Shown piece by piece: positions 43,943 through 52,944 of a stretch of DNA of 64,000 bases (position 1 is the stretch's first letter; the number at the start of each line of letters is the position of its first letter). The translations under genes and the position numbers were made by a program. The stretch lies in NCBI GenBank assembly GCA_900314865.1, contig OMWW01000006.1, forward strand, positions 26,153-90,152. The letters are read 5' to 3'. The stretch comes from an uncultured Erysipelotrichaceae bacterium (GTDB lineage: Bacteria > Bacillota_I > Bacilli_A > RFN20 > CAG-826). The notes beneath the pieces are model-generated. The model was not told the origin of the DNA, ran no database searches, and saw nothing but the letters and a program-made list of their open reading frames with translations.

Positions 43943-46152
43943 TGGACGACAAAGATTTTGAGTTAGTGAACCTTCCTGAAGAAGCTCGCGATCCAGAAAT
44001 CAAAGCCGAAGATTTCACTCTTCAATCCGCGGACAATTCGATTCACGAACAGAAATTCCAAACCAAGCCAACAACATTCTTTAAAGATTCTCTTAAGAGA
44101 TTCAAGAAAAACAAATCCTCAGTGGTCGCTGCCTATATCTTAGGTATCTTAGTTTTATTAGCGATCTTTGTGCCTATTTTTGACTCTAACCCTGTCACTG
44201 GTTCTTTAGCTCCTGAATATAAGAACTTGGAACCAAAATTATTTAATGGCGGTGGATTCTGGGATGGCACCAAAGAAGTTAAAGACGCTCCTGTTGATAC
44301 AACAGTGGACCCATGGTTACCAGATCCAGAATCATATGTTCTTGATGGCATTCAACAAGACACGATGAAATATACTGGTGACATTTTCACCAATACTGCT
44401 TCTAAATATGGTCATGATGGTTATTTCATGATTGGTTATTACGCTGCTTATGGTGCTAAAGAAGCGGTTATTTCCTCTTATTCACCAAATGATTTGGGCT
44501 ATGTGAGATTTACCTTAGATATCACAAGAGACCATATTAAAATCGCGGCTTTTGAAACTGCGGATGAAGAAAGAGTCAAAGATTATAGTGGTGGACAATA
44601 TTCTGTTCCTACTAACTTCGTTTATGGTGACGTCGTTCTTGAAATGGTGTTCCGTGAAGAAGGTAAACAAGAAAACACTGTTGTTGCATTAACTGACAAA
44701 CAAATCGTTCACTCTGTTGGTATGAGTGGTGGAACTGACCCAATCGATATTAATGAAAAGATTGCTGCAGTTACTGATCAAACAGAATTTGATAATTTCT
44801 ATTTCCAATATCGTGTTACTCCTCATAAAGAAGAAGATAAAGGAAAGAACGTCTGTGCTCTTGTTAAGAAACTTGTCTTTATGACTGATTCTACAGACAA
44901 AAAACAACAAGCCTACTTTGGCATTCAAAGCAAACTTGATGTTGATGAAACAACAACCTTAGATATTACTGGTATCAGTTTTGATAACGCGATGGAACTC
45001 TGTAGTAGAAACACTCTTTCACAAACAGAGATGATTAAATATCGTAACATCGGTTATTGGAAACTTGAGAGTGACCAATATTTCCGTGAAATCTATTTAG
45101 GTAAATGTGTCTTTGCTTCCTTTAGATATGACACATATTACGCGGTCTTTGGTCCAAAACTTGCAACTATCGACTACAAGACTATCGATGACTGGACTAG
45201 CTTAGGATATATCGAACATGGTATTGAGCCAATCGTTGATGAATATGACAACATCACCTACGATCCAGATGTGTGGCAAGATTTCTGCGACGAACATAAT
45301 GGTAGAGGAATTATTGTTAAAAACGAAAAATGTCCAATTGTCCAAGAAGACTTAGATGGTTTTGATATTGATAGTGCCTTTATTCCTGGCTCCATCAGTG
45401 GTATTGGAACTGCTTCTTGGTCTTTAAAAATTAAAGTTTATAACTATAAGATGTTAGGTCATACTTCCATGCCAAAATATATTTTTGGTACTGATAAGAA
45501 AGGTTATGACATGTTCAAATATGTCTTTGAAGGTTTAAGAAACTCCTTATTACTTGGTGTCTTTACCTTCGCGGTATGTTTCTTATTTGGTTTACTTTGG
45601 GGTGCGATTTGTGGTTACTTTGGTGGTACAGTCGACCTTGTCATGGAAAGAATTACCGATATCTTATCGGGTTTACCTTGGATTGTCTTGATGACACTTA
45701 TCATCTTAAAAGCCGGACAAACCTTCTGGACATTCGCTTTGGCGTTATGTCTTACCGGTTGGATTGGAACGGCTGCGACAACTAGAACACAGTTCTATAG
45801 ATTTAGAGGTCGAGAATATGTCTTAGCCTCGCGTACGTTAGGCGCAAGTGACGCAAGATTAATTGCTAAACACATCTTACCTAACGCTTTAGGTACAATT
45901 ATTACTGGTGCGGTCTTAATGATTCCTAGTGTTATCTTCTCAGAAGCAACCATCTCTTATTTAGGTCTTGGTTTCCAAGGCTTAAGTAGCTTGGGTGTTA
46001 TTCTCTCTGATAACCAAGCCGAATTATTTAACCACCCATATCAACTTATATTCCCATCAGTTGTTATTGCTTTAGTCATGATTTCCTTTAACTTATTTGG
46101 TAATGGATTACGTGACGCGATTAACCCAAGTTTGAAAGGAGAAGATGAATAA
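43942..46152 (+). CDS. oppC: OppC permease with a large external insertion
   Basis: 736 residues against about 300 for ordinary OppC. An N-terminal cytoplasmic segment and helix 1 (about residues 54-76) are followed by roughly 430 extra residues before the family's conserved FGTDKKGYDMFKYV motif (about residue 513). The rest, with EYVLASRTLGASDARLIAKH as the EAA loop and LSYLGLGFQGL-like blocks, is ordinary. The insertion is between helix 1 and the GTDxxGxD motif, so it should face outward. It is acidic, with many aromatic residues and two Cys pairs. It might dock the long OppA or be a binding module. oppD overlaps its stop by one base. Confidence 0.92.
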   Translation: MDDKDFELVNLPEEARDPEIKAEDFTLQSADNSIHEQKFQTKPTTFFKDSLKRFKKNKSSVVAAYILGILVLLAIFVPIFDSNPVTGSLAPEYKNLEPKLFNGGGFWDGTKEVKDAPVDTTVDPWLPDPESYVLDGIQQDTMKYTGDIFTNTASKYGHDGYFMIGYYAAYGAKEAVISSYSPNDLGYVRFTLDITRDHIKIAAFETADEERVKDYSGGQYSVPTNFVYGDVVLEMVFREEGKQENTVVALTDKQIVHSVGMSGGTDPIDINEKIAAVTDQTEFDNFYFQYRVTPHKEEDKGKNVCALVKKLVFMTDSTDKKQQAYFGIQSKLDVDETTTLDITGISFDNAMELCSRNTLSQTEMIKYRNIGYWKLESDQYFREIYLGKCVFASFRYDTYYAVFGPKLATIDYKTIDDWTSLGYIEHGIEPIVDEYDNITYDPDVWQDFCDEHNGRGIIVKNEKCPIVQEDLDGFDIDSAFIPGSISGIGTASWSLKIKVYNYKMLGHTSMPKYIFGTDKKGYDMFKYVFEGLRNSLLLGVFTFAVCFLFGLLWGAICGYFGGTVDLVMERITDILSGLPWIVLMTLIILKAGQTFWTFALALCLTGWIGTAATTRTQFYRFRGREYVLASRTLGASDARLIAKHILPNALGTIITGAVLMIPSVIFSEATISYLGLGFQGLSSLGVILSDNQAELFNHPYQLIFPSVVIALVMISFNLFGNGLRDAINPSLKGEDE

Positions 46153-47933
46153 TGGAAAATAAAGAAATTGTTTTATCTGTTAAAGACCTTAAGGTTAACT
46201 TCTCTACAGACCACGGTTATGTTCAGGCTGTTAGAGGTGTCTCCTTTGATTTGTACAAAGGTGAAACCCTCTGTATCGTTGGTGAATCTGGTAGTGGTAA
46301 ATCCGTTACTAGTAAAACCATCATGGGTATTTTAAGCGCGAATGGTCGTATCATGAATGGTTCGATCATGTATGAAGGTGAAGATTTAACCAAGATTAGT
46401 GAAGATGAATTCCACAGAATTCGTGGTCATAAGATTGGTATGATCTTCCAAGATCCACTTTCTTCCTTAAACCCAATTGTTAGAATTGGTAAACAAATCA
46501 CAGAGGCGATGTTAGTGGATAATAACCGTCTAAAGAAAGTCTTTAACGACAAAGTCGCTAAAGAGATGACTGCGTATAAGAATGCGAAGACGGAATATCA
46601 TCTCCTTTTAAGAGCGAGTAAAGAAAGAATTAAATTTTTAAAGGGCGAAAAGAAAAAAGATTTAGAAAAAACCAAAAACGAACCATCAATGATTAAAGAT
46701 GGTAAGTTATACACTTTAAGACTTGACCGTGATGGTCATATCTTAGAGGCTAAAGACAACTTTAAAGCTGAAGCTAAACCTTATTTAGACGAGCTCAAGA
46801 CTTTAGATAAGTCCAACGCTGCCTCTATTAGCGATATCAAAGAAAAGATTAATATCTTAAAACTTGACCGTGATGGCAAGATTGGTGATATCAAAGAACA
46901 ATTTAAAAATGATAAAGCTGAGATTCGCGCTGAATATAAGGAAAATAAGAAAGCTAGTAAGCTTAAGAAAGCTGAAGTCAAAGAGAAATATAACACTCTT
47001 ATTAGCGAACAAAAGCATAGTAGTGATAACTCTAAGACTGATTTAGACGCCAAATATAAGCCACTTATTAAAGAAACTAAAGCGGCCTATAAGGCAAGAT
47101 GCAAAGTTGCTAAAGTAGAAGTTAAAGAATATAAAGAGCAACTTAAACAAACTTATCTTGCTGAAGTTGAAAAGATTAATTCTAGTAATGCATCTAGCGA
47201 AGAAAAGAAGACTTTACTCAAAGAAGCAAAGAGTAGATATGTTTCTAGTAAGAAAATCACTAGAGCAGAGGCGAAGAGTCGCGCTCTTAAGATTATGTCG
47301 GAAGTCGGTATTTCAAATCCTGAAAAGAGATTTAGACAATATCCATTTGAATTCTCTGGCGGTATGCGTCAACGTATCGTTATCGCCATCGCTTTAACTG
47401 CGGACCCAGACATTCTTATTTGTGACGAGCCTACAACTGCTCTTGACGTGACTATCCAAGCGCAAATCCTTGAATTAATCAATAGATTAAAAAGAGAAAG
47501 AAACATCTCTGTTATCTTTATTACCCACGACTTAGGTGTTGTTGCTAATATGGCGGACCGTGTCGCGGTAATGTACGCTGGTAAAATCGTTGAATATGGT
47601 ACTGAAGACGATATCTTCTATGACCCACGTCATCCATATACTTGGGCCTTGTTATCTTCTATTCCTGATATCAACTCCAAGGAAAAACTTGAAGCCATTC
47701 CAGGAACTCCACCAAATATGATTTATCCACCTGTTGGTGACGCATTCGCCTTACGTAGCAAATATGCGATGGCCATCGACTTTAAGAAGGAACCTCCTTT
47801 ATTTAAAGTTAGTGACACCCATTATGCGGCAACTTGGTTACTTGATCCAAGAGCCCCTAAAGTGGAAATGCCTAAGATTGTTAAGACTCGTATTGAGGCT
47901 TCTTTGAAGGCCGCTAAGAAAGGAGGAAAATAA
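46152..47933 (+). CDS. oppD: OppD ATPase with a long charged insertion
   Basis: 593 residues against about 330-350. Walker A GESGSGKS and the Q-loop (GMIFQDPLSSLNPIVRIGKQ) precede about 260 extra residues (about 125-385) rich in Lys, Glu and Asp, strongly predicted as coiled coil. After that come the signature (FSGGMRQRIVIAIAL), Walker B (DILICDEPTTALDV) and the C-terminal oligopeptide-type PGTPPN block. It hydrolyses ATP to drive uptake with OppF. The insertion falls in the helical domain between Q-loop and signature. oppF starts two bases after the stop. Confidence 0.93.
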   Translation: MENKEIVLSVKDLKVNFSTDHGYVQAVRGVSFDLYKGETLCIVGESGSGKSVTSKTIMGILSANGRIMNGSIMYEGEDLTKISEDEFHRIRGHKIGMIFQDPLSSLNPIVRIGKQITEAMLVDNNRLKKVFNDKVAKEMTAYKNAKTEYHLLLRASKERIKFLKGEKKKDLEKTKNEPSMIKDGKLYTLRLDRDGHILEAKDNFKAEAKPYLDELKTLDKSNAASISDIKEKINILKLDRDGKIGDIKEQFKNDKAEIRAEYKENKKASKLKKAEVKEKYNTLISEQKHSSDNSKTDLDAKYKPLIKETKAAYKARCKVAKVEVKEYKEQLKQTYLAEVEKINSSNASSEEKKTLLKEAKSRYVSSKKITRAEAKSRALKIMSEVGISNPEKRFRQYPFEFSGGMRQRIVIAIALTADPDILICDEPTTALDVTIQAQILELINRLKRERNISVIFITHDLGVVANMADRVAVMYAGKIVEYGTEDDIFYDPRHPYTWALLSSIPDINSKEKLEAIPGTPPNMIYPPVGDAFALRSKYAMAIDFKKEPPLFKVSDTHYAATWLLDPRAPKVEMPKIVKTRIEASLKAAKKGGK

Positions 47934-47935
47934 TC

Positions 47936-49450
47936 ATGATTAATTTAGTGTACAAAATCCAAACTAGATTTAAACATCGAACTCCTACTTTCCGTCAAGA
48001 ATTGATTGATAACAATATCGAACTTTCAGTTCGACACTTAAAACAATTCTTCAAATTTGGTCATGGTCGTAGTGCGTTTAAAACTAAGGCTGTTCATGAT
48101 GTCAGTTTTGATATCAAAAAAGGTGAATGTTTTGGCCTCGTTGGTGAATCTGGATGTGGTAAAACCACAACTGGACGTTCATTAATTAGACTTTATAACA
48201 TCACTTCTGGCTCTGTTTATTTTGAAGGTAGAAGAACTTCCGCTGGTAGTAGATGGAACGAAAAAGAAATCAAATGGGTCAAGATTAAAGGTCGTAGAAA
48301 AATCAAAGATCTCAAGAAAGAAGAAAAAGAGGAAATCTTAAAGCTTCTTGATACTTCTGGTCTTATCAATAAGATTGAAAACATCAGTGCGGAAATCTCT
48401 AAAATTGAAGCAGAGATGCTTGATCTTAAACATGAATACGAAGATCGTGTTTCTCAATATGAGAACAATATTAACGATGAAAATCTTAAGGCTGATAAGC
48501 TTGAAGAAATCAATCGTGAATATTCTATTCAAGCTGAAACTCGTAGAGTGAGATTAGAATCTCTTAAAGAAGAACTTTCCAACATCAAAAAAGAATACAA
48601 GGAATCTAGCAAGAAAGAGGTTGATGAATCCACAAAAGCGGAAATCGAAAAGATTAAAGAAAAATACGCTTCTGAAATCAAAGGCATCAAAGATCATATC
48701 GAAGAAGTTTGTAAAGAACAAATCGAGGCTATCGCTCAAATCAAATATGATAACCGTCATGTTGATAAGAAACTCATGAGCAAGATGCAAATGATCTTCC
48801 AAGATCCAGTTGATTCTCTTGATCCTCGTATGACTGTTGAAGACATCATTCAAGAAGGTCTTCATATCCAAGGTCAATATAACAAATACAAGAATTCTCA
48901 AAAGGTGAAAGAAGTTCTTATTAAGGTTGGTTTATTACCTGAATATGCTTCCCGTTACCCACATGAATTCTCTGGTGGTCAAAGACAACGTATTGGTATC
49001 GCTAGAGCCTTAGTCATGAATCCTCAATTCTTGATTTGTGACGAACCAATATCTGCTCTTGACGTCTCCATTAGAGCGCAGATCATTAATCTTCTCAATG
49101 ATTTGAAAGATGAAATGGGATTAACTATCTTATTTATCGCTCACGACTTATCAGTCGTTAAGTATTTCTGTGATCGTATCGCGGTTATGTATTATGGTGA
49201 AATCGTGGAACTCGCAAGTAGTGATGAATTATTCGCGCATCCACTTCACCCATACACTCACGCGTTACTCTCAGCTATTCCTAAACCAGATCCACTTAGC
49301 GAGAAGAAGAGAACTAGATATCTCTATATTCCTTCTAAGGAACATGATTATTCTAAAGAGGCTCCTAAGCTTGTAGAAATCGTTCCAGGACACTGGGTCT
49401 TAGCGAACTCTGAAGAATTAGAGAAATACAAAAAGGAATTTGAAAAATAA
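47936..49450 (+). CDS. oppF: OppF ATPase with a long charged insertion
   Basis: 504 residues against about 320. Walker A GESGCGKTT is followed, after SGSVYFEGRRTSAGSRWNEK, by about 170 extra residues (about 110-280) rich in Glu and Lys, predicted as coiled coil. Only then do the Q-loop (MQMIFQDPVDSLDPRMTVED), signature (FSGGQRQRIGIARAL) and Walker B (QFLICDEPISALDV) appear. The insertion thus sits before the Q-loop, at a different place from that in OppD. AAAGGAGG within oppD precedes the ATG. A terminator follows. Confidence 0.93.
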   Translation: MINLVYKIQTRFKHRTPTFRQELIDNNIELSVRHLKQFFKFGHGRSAFKTKAVHDVSFDIKKGECFGLVGESGCGKTTTGRSLIRLYNITSGSVYFEGRRTSAGSRWNEKEIKWVKIKGRRKIKDLKKEEKEEILKLLDTSGLINKIENISAEISKIEAEMLDLKHEYEDRVSQYENNINDENLKADKLEEINREYSIQAETRRVRLESLKEELSNIKKEYKESSKKEVDESTKAEIEKIKEKYASEIKGIKDHIEEVCKEQIEAIAQIKYDNRHVDKKLMSKMQMIFQDPVDSLDPRMTVEDIIQEGLHIQGQYNKYKNSQKVKEVLIKVGLLPEYASRYPHEFSGGQRQRIGIARALVMNPQFLICDEPISALDVSIRAQIINLLNDLKDEMGLTILFIAHDLSVVKYFCDRIAVMYYGEIVELASSDELFAHPLHPYTHALLSAIPKPDPLSEKKRTRYLYIPSKEHDYSKEAPKLVEIVPGHWVLANSEELEKYKKEFEK

Positions 49451-49454
49451 AATC

Positions 49455-49480
49455 GAAGACCGGCTTGTCCGGTTTTCTTT
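49455..49480 (+). terminator. terminator of the opp operon
   Basis: ACCGG (49459-49463) pairs with CCGGT (49469-49473), extended by A-T and G-T pairs, then TTTTCTTT. Confidence 0.7.
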
Positions 49481-49490
49481 ATGCGTGTAT

Positions 49491-49502
49491 CGCGTATATA
49501 AT
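49491..49502 (+). promoter_or_regulatory. promoter -10 with CGCG motif before the nuclease gene
   Basis: CGCGTATATAAT carries a TATAAT -10 at 49497-49502. The identical 12 bases occur before the clostripain-type gene (52885-52896). A hairpin-forming stretch in the leader (ATTCCTTTT with AAAAAGGAAT, about 49548-49576) lies between it and the start. Confidence 0.5.
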
Positions 49503-49615
49503 TGGAATTAATAGGATCGTTCGATTGTTTTCTAAAACAGAACTTAAATTCCTTTTCTTTATAAGAAAAAAGGAATAAGATATATGGGCAAAGAAAGTTC
49601 TAGTAGGACATATAA

Positions 49616-52600
49616 ATGAAGAGAAGAAATTTTATTGTGCTTCTTACTTCCTGTTTTCTAATTGCGGGTGGTTTTTCTTTTGCATTAGCTAAAAACTATG
49701 AAGAACCATTAATTAAGGAAGTAGACGCTGCTACCGATATTAACGATTACAGTGCTTGTGAATCCGCTCATAATAATGGCAGCGCAAGTGCTTTATTAAC
49801 TGCCTTAAGAAATATCACCGCTCCTGGAAGTTCTGGAAGCTATGACAAATTATGGGATACTTATAAGACAGCATATGTAAGATCTGATGGTAAGATATTT
49901 GATTATTATTCTAGCATCACAAATTTTAGACCTGGAACCGATCAAGCAGGAAGCTATAGTGGTGAAGGTGATAAATATAATAGAGAACATTCAATCCCTA
50001 AATCATGGTGGGGTGGTTCAACCTCAAATCAAGGCGCCGACCCATTTATTGTTATTCCTACTGATGGTTATGTAAATGGTAGACGAAGCAATTATCCCTT
50101 AGGAATGGTTAATAGTGCTACATACACTTCTAGTGGTGGATTCTCTAAACTTGGAAGTGCTGTTACTTCTTGGGGTTATAGTGGCACTGTCTTTGAACCT
50201 AACGATTCTGTTAAAGGGGATTTAGCAAGAATTCACTTCTATGCGATTGCTAAATATAGTGCATCTTATGGCTGGACATCTGGTGAAGGTTCGTCTACTT
50301 TCGCTGGTAATGCTAATACAAACTTCGGCTTAACCAATTACGCTGTTAAATTATTCTCCTTCTGGAGCAATTTAGATCCTGTAAGTGATTGGGAAAGATC
50401 CGTTAATAATGCATTAGCAAGTATTCAAGGGAATAGAAACCCATTTATTGATCACCCAGAATATGCGAATACATTGTGGGGAAATGTAAGTGGATATACT
50501 ACTTATTCTGAAAGTTCTACACCTACACCAGATAAAACACTCAGTAGTATTGAGGTTAGTGATCCAAAAACTAGCTATACGGTTGATGATTCTTTCGTTA
50601 AACCAACAGTAATCGCACATTTTACCGACAACTCATCTTCTACAGTTACAAACTCAGCAACGTTTACTGGATATAATTTATCGGTTGCTGGTAATCAAAC
50701 AGTTACTGTTTCTTATATTTATGGTGGTACAACTAAAACAACCACTTATTCTATTACCGTTGCCTCTTCTGGTGGCGGTGGCTCTGGTGGTGGAGAAGGC
50801 GAAGGTCACTCCGGAGAAGAAGTAACATTAGATATTGATTTTGCTGGAAATAAATCAAGTGATACTGATACCGATGGCAACACATGGTCTGCTAATGGCA
50901 CATATGTTGTTGGTGCCTCTTATCTGAGACTTGATAATACAACCACATATATCAAAAATGTGAGTACAATTGCTATTGACCCTAATAGTGATGTTTCTTT
51001 CAAAATATATGCCAGAACTTATGGTGGCACGAATAGTAGATCTATTACAGTTGCTGCTTATAATTCTAGTGATGTATTAATTAGTAATGTCGCTACGATT
51101 ACTCCAACATCATCTACATTAACCGAGTTAAGTGGAACTCTGACTTTTACTTCAACTTCTTACCACAATGTTTTTATTAAGGTATCTAACGCAGGCACAG
51201 GACAAGTTGGTATTTCTACAATGCAATTTACCTATACTTCTTTTGTTGAGGAATCATCCACGAAGGAATTGGAAAGTATATCTGTTAAAACTGCTCCATC
51301 AACAACTTCTTATGATGTTGGAGAAACATTTGATCCGACTGGATTAGTGATCACGCTTTCTTATAGTGATTCATCTACTGAAGATGTTAGTTATTCTGGA
51401 CACGAATCTAGTTTCAGTTTTGATCCTTCTCTAGTTACTCAATTAACAGCTTTAGACACATATGTCACTATCTATTATGGCGGCTTTGATTGTGACCAAT
51501 CTATTACTGTTTCATCCCCTAAAACTCTAAGTTCAATCAGTATCTCTGGTTATACTACATCTTTTGTAGAAGGAGACACATTCTCTTTTGGTGGAACAGT
51601 CACTGCTAACTTTAGTGACTCTACAAGTGAAAACGTTACAGCAAGTGCAACTTTTTCCGGTTATAACATGACTACAGTTGGTGATCAAACAGTAATTGTT
51701 AGTTATACATATAAAGATGTAAATAAGACTCATAATTACAATATTTCCGTTGAAAAAGGCACATTATCTTCAATTTCTGTAAGTGGGCAAACAACAGTCT
51801 ATCAGAAAAATAATGCCTTCGCCTTTGATGGAACATGTACTGCAACATTTGCTAATGGCTATAAAAAAGTAGTAACTCCTACAAGCGTTACTTCTCCTGA
51901 TATGTCAATAGCAGGAAACAAAACTATCACTGTGAGTTTTACCTACAACGGCAATACAAGAACTACAACTTATGACATCACAGTTAATTCAGATAGAACT
52001 GTTATTGAGACTACTGAAGTTAGTGGCACAATTACTTGGCCAAGTTCTAATGTAACAATAACGGGTAAAATAAATGGCTTATCTACTTCTGTTTCTGGAA
52101 ACAAAGTCTATGAATCTAGTTCCCTAAGATTAGGAACTGGAAGTGGAGGAGGAACTTTATCTATTTCTGCTTCTATTGCAATAACCACTTTGACTATTAG
52201 TGCCAAATATTATTCTAGTAGTTATAGCTCCTCAGTTTTGAAGGTTGATGGTCAATCCATTTCGCCTTTAACCTCAGGATATCAAGAATATGAGATCTCT
52301 CTTAGTGCTGCAAAGACTTCTTTTACAATTTTGACAGAAAACAAGAATAGTAGAGTTAACATTCAGTCAATTACTTTGTATTCCGTAAGTGAACAAGATA
52401 TTTCTACTTCAAGTGACTGCATTGGTCTTGAATCATTTATCACGAATTATATGCATATGGATTATGTCCAAAACCTTGGATATTGTAAAGACAATGAACA
52501 TCATTATTACTCAACTGCTAAATCTGCATTCAATTCTTTAAACGAGCATCAAAGATCCTTATTTACTTCAAATAGCGCGTATGTATCTGAATGGGCAAGA

Positions 52601-52789
52601 TTACAGTCGTGGGCATCATTTAATAATGATTCTTTAAATTCATCTAATCAATTAGAATCGCCGATCGTTCCTTTGATTATTTCAACTCAAAGAGTTAATT
52701 CTGTTTTGGTGGTGACAATTGTGACTGCTGCTTCAGTAATCTCTATCGTTGTTTTATTTGTAATTAAACGTTGCAAAAAAGAAGAATAA
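49616..52789 (+). CDS. secreted endonuclease I-type nuclease with Ig-like modules
   Basis: 1057 residues. Signal peptide (about 1-27). The nuclease domain (about 40-285) has the endonuclease I signature YNREHSIPKSWWGG (His125), a His-Me-finger metal site, followed by ADPFIVIPTDGYVNGRRSNY and RIHFYAIAKYS. Big_3-like modules follow (about residues 305-380, 550-630, 635-715 and 715-795). Then come an unrecognised 85-residue domain (about 926-1012), a membrane helix (about 1024-1048) and a KRCKKEE tail, with no LPxTG. It probably degrades environmental DNA or RNA for nucleotide uptake. A Ser/Gly-rich linker follows the first module. Start ATG 49616 has only a weak GTAGGA site. Confidence 0.88.
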   Translation: MKRRNFIVLLTSCFLIAGGFSFALAKNYEEPLIKEVDAATDINDYSACESAHNNGSASALLTALRNITAPGSSGSYDKLWDTYKTAYVRSDGKIFDYYSSITNFRPGTDQAGSYSGEGDKYNREHSIPKSWWGGSTSNQGADPFIVIPTDGYVNGRRSNYPLGMVNSATYTSSGGFSKLGSAVTSWGYSGTVFEPNDSVKGDLARIHFYAIAKYSASYGWTSGEGSSTFAGNANTNFGLTNYAVKLFSFWSNLDPVSDWERSVNNALASIQGNRNPFIDHPEYANTLWGNVSGYTTYSESSTPTPDKTLSSIEVSDPKTSYTVDDSFVKPTVIAHFTDNSSSTVTNSATFTGYNLSVAGNQTVTVSYIYGGTTKTTTYSITVASSGGGGSGGGEGEGHSGEEVTLDIDFAGNKSSDTDTDGNTWSANGTYVVGASYLRLDNTTTYIKNVSTIAIDPNSDVSFKIYARTYGGTNSRSITVAAYNSSDVLISNVATITPTSSTLTELSGTLTFTSTSYHNVFIKVSNAGTGQVGISTMQFTYTSFVEESSTKELESISVKTAPSTTSYDVGETFDPTGLVITLSYSDSSTEDVSYSGHESSFSFDPSLVTQLTALDTYVTIYYGGFDCDQSITVSSPKTLSSISISGYTTSFVEGDTFSFGGTVTANFSDSTSENVTASATFSGYNMTTVGDQTVIVSYTYKDVNKTHNYNISVEKGTLSSISVSGQTTVYQKNNAFAFDGTCTATFANGYKKVVTPTSVTSPDMSIAGNKTITVSFTYNGNTRTTTYDITVNSDRTVIETTEVSGTITWPSSNVTITGKINGLSTSVSGNKVYESSSLRLGTGSGGGTLSISASIAITTLTISAKYYSSSYSSSVLKVDGQSISPLTSGYQEYEISLSAAKTSFTILTENKNSRVNIQSITLYSVSEQDISTSSDCIGLESFITNYMHMDYVQNLGYCKDNEHHYYSTAKSAFNSLNEHQRSLFTSNSAYVSEWARLQSWASFNNDSLNSSNQLESPIVPLIISTQRVNSVLVVTIVTAASVISIVVLFVIKRCKKEE
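51824..52005 (+). repeat. 182-bp segment nearly identical to 60538-60719
   Basis: This stretch inside the nuclease gene matches a stretch in the second S8 protease gene. By hand comparison I find five differences and no gaps over 182 bases. It encodes one complete Ig-like module starting FDGTCTATFANGY. The flanking modules are clearly homologous but much less alike. Confidence 0.85.
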
Positions 52790-52884
52790 CTGTTCTTGAC
52801 ACTTTTGTTTTATAGGTTCAGCTGTAATTGGGAGCCATGCGATCCTTTTTAATTAAAACTTAAATGTTTTGTAAATATCGTACA

Positions 52885-52896
52885 CGCGTATATAAT
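52885..52896 (+). promoter_or_regulatory. promoter -10 with CGCG motif before the clostripain-type gene
   Basis: CGCGTATATAAT contains TATAAT at 52891-52896. It is identical to the element before the nuclease gene. The start codon lies 48 bases downstream. Confidence 0.5.
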
Positions 52897-52900
52897 ATAA

Positions 52901-52923
52901 ACTTCCACTAAATTAGTAGAAGT
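52901..52923 (+). promoter_or_regulatory. 5' leader hairpin
   Basis: ACTTCCACTA and TAGTAGAAGT pair with one mismatch around a short loop, just after the expected transcription start. It may protect the long mRNA from 5' decay. Confidence 0.5.
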
Positions 52924-52944
52924 CTCTTAGAGAAGGTATAAATT

